Source of the DNA: Elusimicrobia bacterium RIFCSPLOWO2_01_FULL_59_12
Lineage (GTDB): Bacteria; Elusimicrobiota; Elusimicrobia; 2-01-FULL-59-12
Reading direction: 5' to 3'
Assembly (NCBI GenBank): GCA_001800075.1
Contig: MGUR01000052.1
Coordinates: 10,951-29,567 of the forward strand
Length of the DNA stretch: 18,617 nt
Shown here: piece after piece, positions 6,688 through 13,118 of the stretch
How positions within the stretch are numbered: the stretch's first letter is position 1
Layout of the letters: each line of letters begins with the position of its first letter
Translations under genes and position numbers: made by a program
The notes under the pieces: model-generated
What the model was told of the DNA's origin: nothing
Database searches by the model: none
What the model saw: the letters and a program-made list of their open reading frames with translations, nothing else

Positions 6688-7457
6688 TCCTCCGGATTTT
6701 CGCCTTCGCTTACCGCGACTGGTTGTTCGCCCGGAGGAACATCTTCGCCGTGGTGGAGATGCTGTTCTGGCCGATCGTGGGGATGCTCTCCATCGGGCTC
6801 ATGGGGAATTTCCTCCGGCTGGAGCGGAGCATGCAGGCGTTTATCCTGACGGGCGCCATCAGCCTGGGGTGTTTGCAGGTCAGCCAGTTGGACGTCGCCT
6901 ACGCGCTGCTTCATGATATCTGGTCCAAAAGCGTGAAGCACACCTTCCTCACGCCGAGCGGCGTCGTGGAGTATCTGGCGGGTCCCTGGATCGTGGGCAT
7001 GGTGCGCGGGAGCATCGTGTTCGCCCTGTTGGCGGGGTTCTCCGTCAAAGCGTTTGATTTCTATCTGCCGGGAGTGGTCCCCACTTTGCTCCTGCTCGCC
7101 GGGATTTTTTTGAACGCGCTCCTGTTGGGGTCGCTGGTGTGCGTCTTGGTGCTGCAGTACGGCCAGAAGGCGGAGATCAGCGCCTGGGCGTTCGCCTACC
7201 TCTTCATCCTGATCGCCGGAATCTACTATCCCGTGACCCACCTGCCGCGAGGTCTTTATCAGATCGCCCTGCTGCTTCCGCTGACCTATTTCCTGGATTA
7301 TTTTCGGGGTTTTTACGGCCACTCCGCGAACCTGTCCTATCCGCTCCTCAAAGGATTCACGCTGCTCGCCATCCAGTTGGTCCTCGCTTTCTACCTTCTG
7401 AGTCTGTCCCTTCGCCGGGCCCGCCGGACCGGGGTCCTGCTGCGGCTGTCGGAATAA
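6684..7457 (+). CDS. ABC-2 type transporter permease
   Basis: The product is a 257-residue integral membrane protein starting at a GTG that overlaps the ATPase stop (GTGA). About six hydrophobic segments are visible, including MLFWPIVGMLSIGLMG near the N terminus, the GSIVFALLAGFSV segment, VPTLLLLAGIFLNALLLGSL, WAFAYLFILIAGIYYPVTHL and a last LLAIQLVLAFYLL. The GIYYPVTHLPRGLYQIALLLPLTYFLDYFRG stretch matches the conserved NodJ/DrrB region of ABC-2 permeases. It forms the channel for the ATPase at 5962. No substrate clue is visible nearby. Confidence 0.9.
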   Translation: MILRIFAFAYRDWLFARRNIFAVVEMLFWPIVGMLSIGLMGNFLRLERSMQAFILTGAISLGCLQVSQLDVAYALLHDIWSKSVKHTFLTPSGVVEYLAGPWIVGMVRGSIVFALLAGFSVKAFDFYLPGVVPTLLLLAGIFLNALLLGSLVCVLVLQYGQKAEISAWAFAYLFILIAGIYYPVTHLPRGLYQIALLLPLTYFLDYFRGFYGHSANLSYPLLKGFTLLAIQLVLAFYLLSLSLRRARRTGVLLRLSE

Positions 7458-7535
7458 CCGCTTGCATTTTCGATCTCCGTAAGCAACCATATGGAACGTA
7501 TTCCGTAAACCAGAGATTCTTGAAAGGAGACAGGC

Positions 7536-7724
7536 ATGGCCGGAAAAGGCAACTTTGTCGTGAAGTCAGAAGTGAAGAAAGCGATCGCGAAGGGGAAGTG
7601 CCACAGCGCGTCGGACGTCATGGAGACGTTGAACGGGCTGGTGGGCTGGTACTTGGAAGAAGCCGTGAAACGCGCCAAGGCCAACGGCCGGAAGACCGTT
7701 CGCGGCCATGACATCTGCTGCTGA
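7536..7724 (+). CDS. Bacterial single-domain histone
   Basis: The product is a 62-residue basic protein. A short first helix (about 8-18, VVKSEVKKAIA) and a long central helix (about 25-49, ASDVMETLNG to VKRAKA) are followed by NGRKTVRGHDI (50-60). The GRKTV loop followed by an acidic residue is the hallmark second loop of archaeal histones (GRKTIKAEDI in methanogen histones) and of the bacterial histones known from Bdellovibrio and related genomes. The third helix is almost absent, and the chain ends in two cysteines (C61, C62), with a third cysteine at C22. A strong GAAAGGAG lies upstream. Such proteins dimerise and bind DNA as a chromosome-organising component. It appears monocistronic. 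Confidence 0.85.
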   Translation: MAGKGNFVVKSEVKKAIAKGKCHSASDVMETLNGLVGWYLEEAVKRAKANGRKTVRGHDICC

Positions 7725-7737
7725 TCGACATCATTTT

Positions 7738-7862
7738 GGGGACGGTCCAAACGGAGAATCGCAGCGCCCTGCCTGCCGGGCTCCCGTCTATTTTCCAAGG
7801 AGGAGCCCGTACTCGCTGTTGCGCAAGCGAGTACGGCAGGCAGGTTCTTTTGGGCCGTCCCC
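7738..7862. repeat. Nested palindromic element forming a perfect three-way junction
   Basis: Outer stem P1 pairs 7738-7751 with 7849-7862 (14 bp, one G-T wobble), with ends GGGGACGG and CCGTCCCC. Inside it P2 pairs CTGCCTGCC (7769-7777) with GGCAGGCAG (7835-7843). P2 leads, without any unpaired base, into P3 (GGGCTCC 7778-7784 with GGAGCCC 7802-7808) and P4 (GTACTCGCT 7809-7817 with AGCGAGTAC 7826-7834). It lies 13 bases after the histone stop. It is either a REP/MITE-like mobile palindrome with a second one nested in it, or a structured RNA. P1 cannot act as a classic terminator because no T tract follows. Confidence 0.8.
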
Positions 7863-7966
7863 ATGTTCGTATTGCTGAACCCGCCTAAAAATAAAGCCGT
7901 TTTAGCATTGGTAAAAAGGCCCCGCCGCGCAATCCATCCGTAACACTCATACGATACACTTGAGCC
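7863..7966 (+). promoter_or_regulatory. Upstream region of the GH18 gene, no clear promoter
   Basis: The region contains AT-rich patches (CCTAAAAATAAAGCCG) and a weak TACGAT (7950-7955) 11 bases before the ATG. There is no Shine-Dalgarno sequence. Beyond that I see no gene or terminator. Confidence 0.25.
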
Positions 7967-9028
7967 ATGAAGAAGCGGTGCGTCCAATTCATCGGAGTCG
8001 TTCTGATGCTGGGGGGGCTTGCGGCCGCCGCGGTGGAATCCGCTTTCCAGGCCCCCCTGGGGGTCCGCGGCCTGAACGCCTGGGTGGCCAGTTTTCACCC
8101 GTGGGAAGCCGCCTATGCATTGAAGAACTACTCCCAGCTGCTGGAAGAATTGAGTATTTTCGGGGTGGGAGGAACCGCCAGCGGCCGCCTGGCGGTGGAG
8201 AAAGAATTTATCCGTTCGGTTCTGGCGGCCGCGAATCGACAGGATGAGCGTCCGAGAATCCTGCTGACGGTCGCCAACAACCGCCGCCATCGAATCGGCG
8301 ACCGGCGCCTGCTCCGGCAGTGGATCGGGACCTCGGAGGGCCAGCGGCGTCACATTCACGAGCTGATGCGGTGGGTGGATCCTGTCGACGGCCTGGACAT
8401 CAATTATGAAAACTTGTTCCCGATGGACGGACCGCGGTTCGCCGTCTTTATCACCCAGCTGGCGCAGGCGCTGCACGCGCGGGGGAAATACCTGAGCGTC
8501 ACGGTCGAACGGAACGCCCTGCTCTATGCCAGCATCGATTGGCGGGACTTGAGCACGCGCGTGGACCGCATCCGGGTGATGGCCTACCCGTATCATTACG
8601 CCCGGTCGCGCCCCGGCGCGGTGTCCCCTCCGGGGGTCGTCAGGCTCCTGGCGGAACGCGCTCTTAAATATATCCCGCCTGAAAAACTGGAGATCGCCCT
8701 GCCCCTTTATGGTTTTGACTGGAGCCCCCAAGGCGGGAAACTGGTGACCACCATGCGGCAATACCGCCAGCTCACGCGCAAGCCCGGGGCGCGCGTGTTC
8801 CGGGACGCCCGGACGCAATGCGCCCGCATCCAGTATGACGTGAAGGAAGGCAAGCGCGGGAAGAAACGGGCGATTCGGCATGAGGTGTGGTTTGAGGACC
8901 CGCAGAGCGTCGCATACAAGGTCCACATGCTCCGGCGGATGGGGGTCGCGCACATCGGCCTCTGGCAGTTGGGCGTCGGGAATATCTCGCAGCTGTTCGA
9001 ACTGATCAAAGAGTCTCCCGCCTCCTGA
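7967..9028 (+). CDS. Exported GH18-family glycoside hydrolase-like protein
   Basis: The product has 353 residues with an N-terminal signal or anchor (MKKRCVQFIGVVLMLGGLAA, end near AAAVESA). The TIM-barrel pattern of the YaaH/SleL-like GH18 branch is visible: RILLTVANN near 98, DGLDINYE at 141-148, YLSVTVERN near 175, RVMAYPYHY near 203, LEIALPLYGFDW near 241, and VWFEDPQSVAYKVHMLRR with GLWQLG at the end. E148 is the expected general acid. The third acidic residue of the DxxDxDxE signature is Asn (N146). Members of this branch cleave peptidoglycan or other N-acetylglucosamine polymers in the envelope. It has no ribosome-binding site and stands alone between the palindrome and the sdh operon. 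Confidence 0.82.
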   Translation: MKKRCVQFIGVVLMLGGLAAAAVESAFQAPLGVRGLNAWVASFHPWEAAYALKNYSQLLEELSIFGVGGTASGRLAVEKEFIRSVLAAANRQDERPRILLTVANNRRHRIGDRRLLRQWIGTSEGQRRHIHELMRWVDPVDGLDINYENLFPMDGPRFAVFITQLAQALHARGKYLSVTVERNALLYASIDWRDLSTRVDRIRVMAYPYHYARSRPGAVSPPGVVRLLAERALKYIPPEKLEIALPLYGFDWSPQGGKLVTTMRQYRQLTRKPGARVFRDARTQCARIQYDVKEGKRGKKRAIRHEVWFEDPQSVAYKVHMLRRMGVAHIGLWQLGVGNISQLFELIKESPAS

Positions 9029-9072
9029 GCCTTATTTCCGCTGCTTCCCTGTGCATTTCAATACAAATTAAT

Positions 9073-9078
9073 TAGAAT
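9073..9078 (+). promoter_or_regulatory. -10 box of the sdhCAB operon, likely leaderless
   Basis: TAGAAT ends nine bases before the sdhC ATG, in an AT-rich patch (ACAAATTAATTAGAAT). No Shine-Dalgarno sequence lies between the box and the ATG. Transcription would start within 0-4 bases of the ATG. Confidence 0.5.
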
Positions 9079-9087
9079 AGCTGTCCG

Positions 9088-9783
9088 ATGGAAACAGGAT
9101 CCAAGAGCGTCCCGCGCCCTTTTTCTACGTCGGTAGGAAAGAAAGTTCTCATGGCGGCATCGGGAGCAGCCCTGGCGGGGTTTGTGGTCGCGCACCTGGC
9201 CGGTAATCTGCAGATTTTCCTGGGGCAGGAAGCCGTCAATCGTTACGCGCACTTTCTCAAATCAACCCCGGGGCTGCTGTGGTCGGCGCGCCTGTTTCTG
9301 CTGGCGATGGGGGCCCTCCATGTCGTCACCTCCGCGCAGCTGAACCGGGAAGCGCGCGCCGCCCGTCCAGAGCCCTATGCCGGAAAGGCCTACATCAAAG
9401 CCAGCCCCGCCTCCCGCACGATGTTCGCGTCCGGATTGATCATCCTCGGTTTTATCGTTTACCACCTGCTGCATTTCACGTTCTTGAAGCTGCACCCGCA
9501 GTACGGCCAGTTGACGGACGCGCTGGGGCGGCACGATGTCTACTCCATGATGGTCTTGAGCTTTTTGAACCCCCTCATCTGCGCGGCGTATATCGTCCCG
9601 GTTTTCTGCCTTTGTCTACACCTGAGCCATGGACTGTCCAGCCTGTTTCAATCCCTGGGTATCAATACGGAACGGTCGCGGGCCGGACTGGCGGCGGGCG
9701 CGGTTGTCTTTGCCTGGGGCCTGTTCGCGGGGTACGCGATCATCCCGATCGCCTGCCAGCTGGGCTGGGTGAAACTGCCATGA
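9088..9783 (+). CDS. sdhC: Succinate dehydrogenase / fumarate reductase cytochrome b subunit
   Basis: This is the membrane anchor of complex II, 231 residues, with five hydrophobic spans (about 22-42, 62-82, 110-133, 153-178 and 199-222). Candidate heme ligands are H36 (VVAHLAGNLQIF), H78 (LHVV), H126 (YHLLHF) and H178/H181 (LHLSHG). This is the fused single-subunit, two-heme type found in Bacteroidetes, Bacillus and epsilonproteobacteria, not the SdhC/SdhD pair. The LSHGLSSLFQSLGIN block is characteristic. The stop overlaps the sdhA ATG. It passes electrons between the SdhB clusters and quinone. Confidence 0.95.
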   Translation: METGSKSVPRPFSTSVGKKVLMAASGAALAGFVVAHLAGNLQIFLGQEAVNRYAHFLKSTPGLLWSARLFLLAMGALHVVTSAQLNREARAARPEPYAGKAYIKASPASRTMFASGLIILGFIVYHLLHFTFLKLHPQYGQLTDALGRHDVYSMMVLSFLNPLICAAYIVPVFCLCLHLSHGLSSLFQSLGINTERSRAGLAAGAVVFAWGLFAGYAIIPIACQLGWVKLP

Positions 9784-11693
9784 CTCTGGACGCCAAGATC
9801 CCTTCCGGTCCCCTGTCTGAAAAGTGGGACAAACACAAATTTGAAATGAAGCTGGTGAATCCGGCAAACAAGCGGAAATACAGCGTCATCGTGGTCGGCT
9901 CCGGTCTGGCCGGCGCTTCCGCGGCGGCTTCGCTGGCGGAGCTCGGCTACTCCGTCAAATGCCTCTGCTTCCAGGACAGCCCCCGCCGGGCGCACTCCAT
10001 CGCCGCCCAGGGCGGCATCAACGCCGCCAAAAATTACCCCAACGACGGCGACAGCATTCAGCGCCTGTTTTACGACACGATCAAGGGGGGGGACTTCCGC
10101 TCCCGGGAGGCGAACGTCTATCGCCTGGCCCAGGTCAGCGGCAGCGTGATCGATCAATGCGCGGCTCAGGGGGTTCCTTTCGCGCGAGAGTACGGCGGGC
10201 TGCTGGACAACCGTTCGTTCGGCGGAGCGCTGGTGTCCCGCACTTTCTATGCGCGCGGCCAGACCGGCCAGCAGCTCCTGCTTGGAGCGTATCAGGCGCT
10301 GTCGAGGCAAATCGGGCTGGGCAAGGTGCGGATGCTGATGCGCACCGAGATGCTCGAATTGGTCGTGGTGGACGGCGCGGCGCGGGGAATCGTCGCGAGG
10401 AATCTAGTGACCGGCGCCATCGATTCGCACGCGGCTGACGCGGTGGTTCTGGCGACCGGCGGCTACTCTCCGGTCTTCTATCTGTCCACCAATGCCGTCG
10501 GCTGCAACGTCACCGCCGCCTACCGCGCCTACAAGAAGGGCGCCTTTTTTGCCAATCCCTGCTTCACGCAGATCCACCCGACCTGCATCCCTCAGTCAGG
10601 CGATCACCAGTCCAAGCTCACGCTGATGTCGGAGTCCTTGCGCAACGACGGCCGCGTGTGGATCCCCAAGCAGAAAGGCGACAAGCGCCCGCCGGAACTG
10701 ATCCCGGAGGGCGAGCGGGACTACTTTCTGGAGCGCCGTTACCCGACCTACGGTAACTTGAGCCCGCGCGACATCGCGTCCCGCGCCGCCAAGCAGGTCT
10801 GCGATGAAGACCGCGGCGTCGGGCCGGGCGGCCGCGGCGTGTACCTGGATTTGTCCGACGCCCTCGAGCGCCTGGGTGGGAAGATCGTGCGCGAGCGATA
10901 CGGCAACCTGCTGGATATGTATGAACGCATCACCGGGGAGAACCCCTTTCGTGTCCCGATGCGGATCTATCCCGCGCCGCACTACGCCATGGGGGGGTTG
11001 TGGGTGGATTACAATTTGATGAGCAACCTGCCCGGCCTGCATGTGATCGGCGAAGCGAATTTTTCCGACCATGGCGCCAACCGGCTGGGCGCCAGTGCCC
11101 TGATGCAAGGGCTGGCCGACGGTTACTTCATCCTGCCGTACACCCTGGGTCATTACCTGGCCTCGACCCCCCGCAAGCCGGTCGCCGCGGACCATCCCGA
11201 GTTCAAAAAAGCCGAAGACCTGGCGCGCGCGCGGGTGAACCATCTCTTGTCGGTCCGGGGCAAACGGACGGCGGCGTCGTTCCATCAGGAACTGGGCCGG
11301 CGGATGTGGGACGACTGCGGCATGAGCCGGAGCGACGCCGGCTTGCGGCGGGTCTTGAAACGCATACCGGAACTTCGCGAGGAATTCTGGAAGACGGTGG
11401 ACGTCACCGGCAGCGGAGAGGATTTAAACCAGGCGCTGGAGCGCGCAGGCCGGGTGGCGGACTTTTTGGAATTCAGCGAGCTCCTGGCGCAGGACGCCCT
11501 GCACCGCACAGAATCGTGTGGAGGCCATTTTCGCGAAGAAAGCCAGACCGACGAAGGCGAAGCCAAGCGGGACGACGCTCATTTTTCCTATGTCGCGGCC
11601 TGGGAACACGCGGGCGATGGCAAATCCGCCACGCTGCACAAGGAGCCGCTGACCTTCGAGGCCGTCCAGCCGGCCCAGAGGAGTTACAAGTGA
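9780..11693 (+). CDS. sdhA: Succinate dehydrogenase / fumarate reductase flavoprotein subunit
   Basis: The product is the 637-residue catalytic subunit that oxidises succinate to fumarate. The FAD dinucleotide motif GSGLAG is at residues 40-45. H72 in RRAHSIAAQGGIN is the covalent FAD attachment site. The active-site stretch RRYPTYGNLSPRDIASR carries the catalytic Arg, with PMRIYPAPHYAMGGL and GANRLGASALMQGL following. The N-terminal KLVNPANKRKYSVIVVGSGL is typical of the Bacteroides/Chlamydia branch, in agreement with the sdhC type. The ATG at 9780 overlaps the sdhC stop (ATGA). A longer in-frame extension upstream lies within sdhC and is rejected. Confidence 0.97.
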   Translation: MTLDAKIPSGPLSEKWDKHKFEMKLVNPANKRKYSVIVVGSGLAGASAAASLAELGYSVKCLCFQDSPRRAHSIAAQGGINAAKNYPNDGDSIQRLFYDTIKGGDFRSREANVYRLAQVSGSVIDQCAAQGVPFAREYGGLLDNRSFGGALVSRTFYARGQTGQQLLLGAYQALSRQIGLGKVRMLMRTEMLELVVVDGAARGIVARNLVTGAIDSHAADAVVLATGGYSPVFYLSTNAVGCNVTAAYRAYKKGAFFANPCFTQIHPTCIPQSGDHQSKLTLMSESLRNDGRVWIPKQKGDKRPPELIPEGERDYFLERRYPTYGNLSPRDIASRAAKQVCDEDRGVGPGGRGVYLDLSDALERLGGKIVRERYGNLLDMYERITGENPFRVPMRIYPAPHYAMGGLWVDYNLMSNLPGLHVIGEANFSDHGANRLGASALMQGLADGYFILPYTLGHYLASTPRKPVAADHPEFKKAEDLARARVNHLLSVRGKRTAASFHQELGRRMWDDCGMSRSDAGLRRVLKRIPELREEFWKTVDVTGSGEDLNQALERAGRVADFLEFSELLAQDALHRTESCGGHFREESQTDEGEAKRDDAHFSYVAAWEHAGDGKSATLHKEPLTFEAVQPAQRSYK

Positions 11694-12430
11694 ATCTGAC
11701 ACTGAACGTCTGGCGGCAAAGGAACGCCCAGGATAAGGGGCACTTCCTGGAATATCAGGCGAAAGACATCGGCCCGGATATGTCCTTCTTGGAAATGCTC
11801 GACCAGATGAATGAAGACCTGATCAAACAGGGATCCGAACCGGTCGCGTTCGACTCCGATTGCCGGGAAGGCATTTGCGGGATGTGTTCGCTGGTGATCA
11901 ACGGCGTCCCGCACGGCGCCCAATTTCAGTCCGGGTCCGCCGCCTGCCAGCTGCACATGCGAAAATTCAAAGACGGGGACGTGATCACCATCGAACCCTG
12001 GCGCGCCAAAGCGTTTCCGGCGGTGAAAGATTTGGTTTGCGACCGCAGCGCGTTCGACCGGATCATCCAGGCGGGGGGATATATTTCGGTGAACACGGGT
12101 GGAACGCCGGACGCCAACACCATTCCCGTGCCCAAGCCCGCGGCCGAGCGGGCGATGGACGCCGCCGCCTGCATCGGCTGCGGCGCCTGCGTCGCGGCCT
12201 GCAAGAACGCCTCCGCGATGCTGTTTGTTGCAGCGAAAGTATCGCACCTGACTACCCTCCCGCAGGGCCAGGTCGAAGCCAAAGAGCGCGTTCAGAAAAT
12301 GGTCGCCCGGATGGATCAGGAAGGCTTCGGCCACTGCACCAACCAATCGGAATGCCAGGCCGTCTGTCCCAAGGAAATCTCCGTGGATTTCATCGCCCAG
12401 ATGAACCGGGAGTATCTGAAATCTCTTTGA
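11690..12430 (+). CDS. sdhB: Succinate dehydrogenase / fumarate reductase iron-sulfur subunit
   Basis: The product has 246 residues from a GTG that overlaps the sdhA stop, with GAGGAG upstream. The [2Fe-2S] ligands are C58, C63, C66 and C86. The ferredoxin-like C-terminal half has C161, C164, C167 and C171 (CIGCGACVAAC) and C216, C222 and C226 (CTNQSECQAVC) for the [4Fe-4S] and [3Fe-4S] clusters. It wires SdhA flavin to SdhC heme. The order C-A-B and the continuous overlaps make a single operon. Confidence 0.97.
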   Translation: MNLTLNVWRQRNAQDKGHFLEYQAKDIGPDMSFLEMLDQMNEDLIKQGSEPVAFDSDCREGICGMCSLVINGVPHGAQFQSGSAACQLHMRKFKDGDVITIEPWRAKAFPAVKDLVCDRSAFDRIIQAGGYISVNTGGTPDANTIPVPKPAAERAMDAAACIGCGACVAACKNASAMLFVAAKVSHLTTLPQGQVEAKERVQKMVARMDQEGFGHCTNQSECQAVCPKEISVDFIAQMNREYLKSL

Positions 12431-12508
12431 CATATAAAGCCGTTTTTTGGTAGTTTAACGTCGACGTCGCAATCATTCACCGATTCATCTAACCCACAGG
12501 AGGAAGCA

Positions 12509-12835
12509 ATGGTCACGCCGATAGACCCGGATTTCATGAAAAATCGGAAGGTGGCAGGGAAGGGCGAGGGAGGGGCCTACGATATCCGGGGTCCCGTGGA
12601 GCCCCCTGCCAAATTGGGCATTCACGGAACGGCGGTCGCGGTGGATTATGACTTGTGTATCGCGGACGGCGCCTGCATTGATGCCTGCCCGGTGAACGTG
12701 TTTGACTGGCAGGAAACGCCCGGTCACCCGGCCTCCACCAAAAAAGCGCGGCCCATTCGTGAGAAAGATTGCATTTTCTGTACCGCCTGCGAAAGCGTTT
12801 GCCCGGTTCTCTGTATTAAGATTACACAGCCGTAA
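12509..12835 (+). CDS. Dicluster ferredoxin of the archaeal zinc-ferredoxin type, zinc ligands lost
   Basis: This is a 108-residue cytoplasmic electron carrier. Cluster I is C50-x2-D53-x2-C56-x3-C60, with Asp at the second cysteine position. Cluster II is C88-x2-C91-x2-C94-x3-C98. An N-terminal extension of about 36 residues, the segment GPVEPPAKLGIHGT, the line VDYDLCIADGACIDACPVNVF and the inter-cluster loop ETPGHPASTKKARPI match Sulfolobus zinc ferredoxin. In that protein zinc is bound by three His and one Asp. Here only H39 remains: the two N-terminal His are replaced by a Gly-rich GKGEGGAY, and the Asp is R82. A strong AGGAGG precedes the ATG. It follows sdhB after a 78-base gap and may have its own promoter. 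Confidence 0.88.
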   Translation: MVTPIDPDFMKNRKVAGKGEGGAYDIRGPVEPPAKLGIHGTAVAVDYDLCIADGACIDACPVNVFDWQETPGHPASTKKARPIREKDCIFCTACESVCPVLCIKITQP

Positions 12836-12869
12836 TTCACATCTACAACATTTCTACAGGTACCCCTCC

Positions 12870-13118
12870 ATGCGACCATCTGCGCTAAGATCACCCGGCC
12901 GATCCAATTTGAGAACGCTCGTGTTGGCGCTGGTTGCCGTCCTTGTGTCGGAAACCTATGTGTCCGCCTACCTCGACGCCGGCACCGGCAGTATGATCAT
13001 TCAGCTTCTCCTGGGTGGTGCCGCGGGATTAGCGGTGCTGCTGAGGATGGGGTGGCGCCGGCTGCGTGATCGATTTAGGCCCGGCCGAAAGGACGAGCCA
13101 ACCCAGGTTGATGAGTGA
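12870..13118 (+). CDS. Small LDxGTGS membrane protein, first gene of an envelope unit
   Basis: The product has 82 residues. A basic N terminus is followed by a hydrophobic segment (about 18-32, LVLALVAVLVSETYV) that may be a signal peptide. Then comes the motif YLDAGTGSMIIQLLLGGAAG with a second hydrophobic helix, and a basic tail (LRMGWRRLRDRFRPGRK). Small proteins with LDPGTGS followed by a Gly/Ala-rich helix and a basic WRR tail recur next to methyltransferase and sulfatase-like genes in many bacterial genomes; their function is not described to my knowledge. The next gene overlaps its end (ATGAGTGA), which argues for translational coupling and for its reality. Its ribosome-binding site is weak. 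Confidence 0.75.
   Translation: MRPSALRSPGRSNLRTLVLALVAVLVSETYVSAYLDAGTGSMIIQLLLGGAAGLAVLLRMGWRRLRDRFRPGRKDEPTQVDE

Noticed and set aside
5929..7490. Minus-strand frames of 240 and 310 codons under the ABC transporter genes
   Set aside because: They are the complement of well-recognised ABC genes; composition is polar and repetitive, and no family is seen.
7849..7866. Rho-independent terminator after the histone
   Set aside because: The stem is strong but no T run follows on either strand, and the structure is multi-branched.
7391..8953. Long minus-strand reading frame of 520 codons
   Set aside because: It runs antisense through the permease end, the histone, the palindrome and the GH18 gene. 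Its translation is Pro/Arg/His-rich without any domain, as expected for the complement of GC-rich genes.
9279..9779. N-terminal extension of SdhA giving an 804-residue protein
   Set aside because: It is the out-of-frame shadow of sdhC. The real SdhA begins at 9780 in an ATGA overlap.
7888..12450. Shared ATAAAGCCGTTTT at about 7890 and 12434
   Set aside because: It is a 13-base match with no further similarity around it or common position relative to genes; probably chance.
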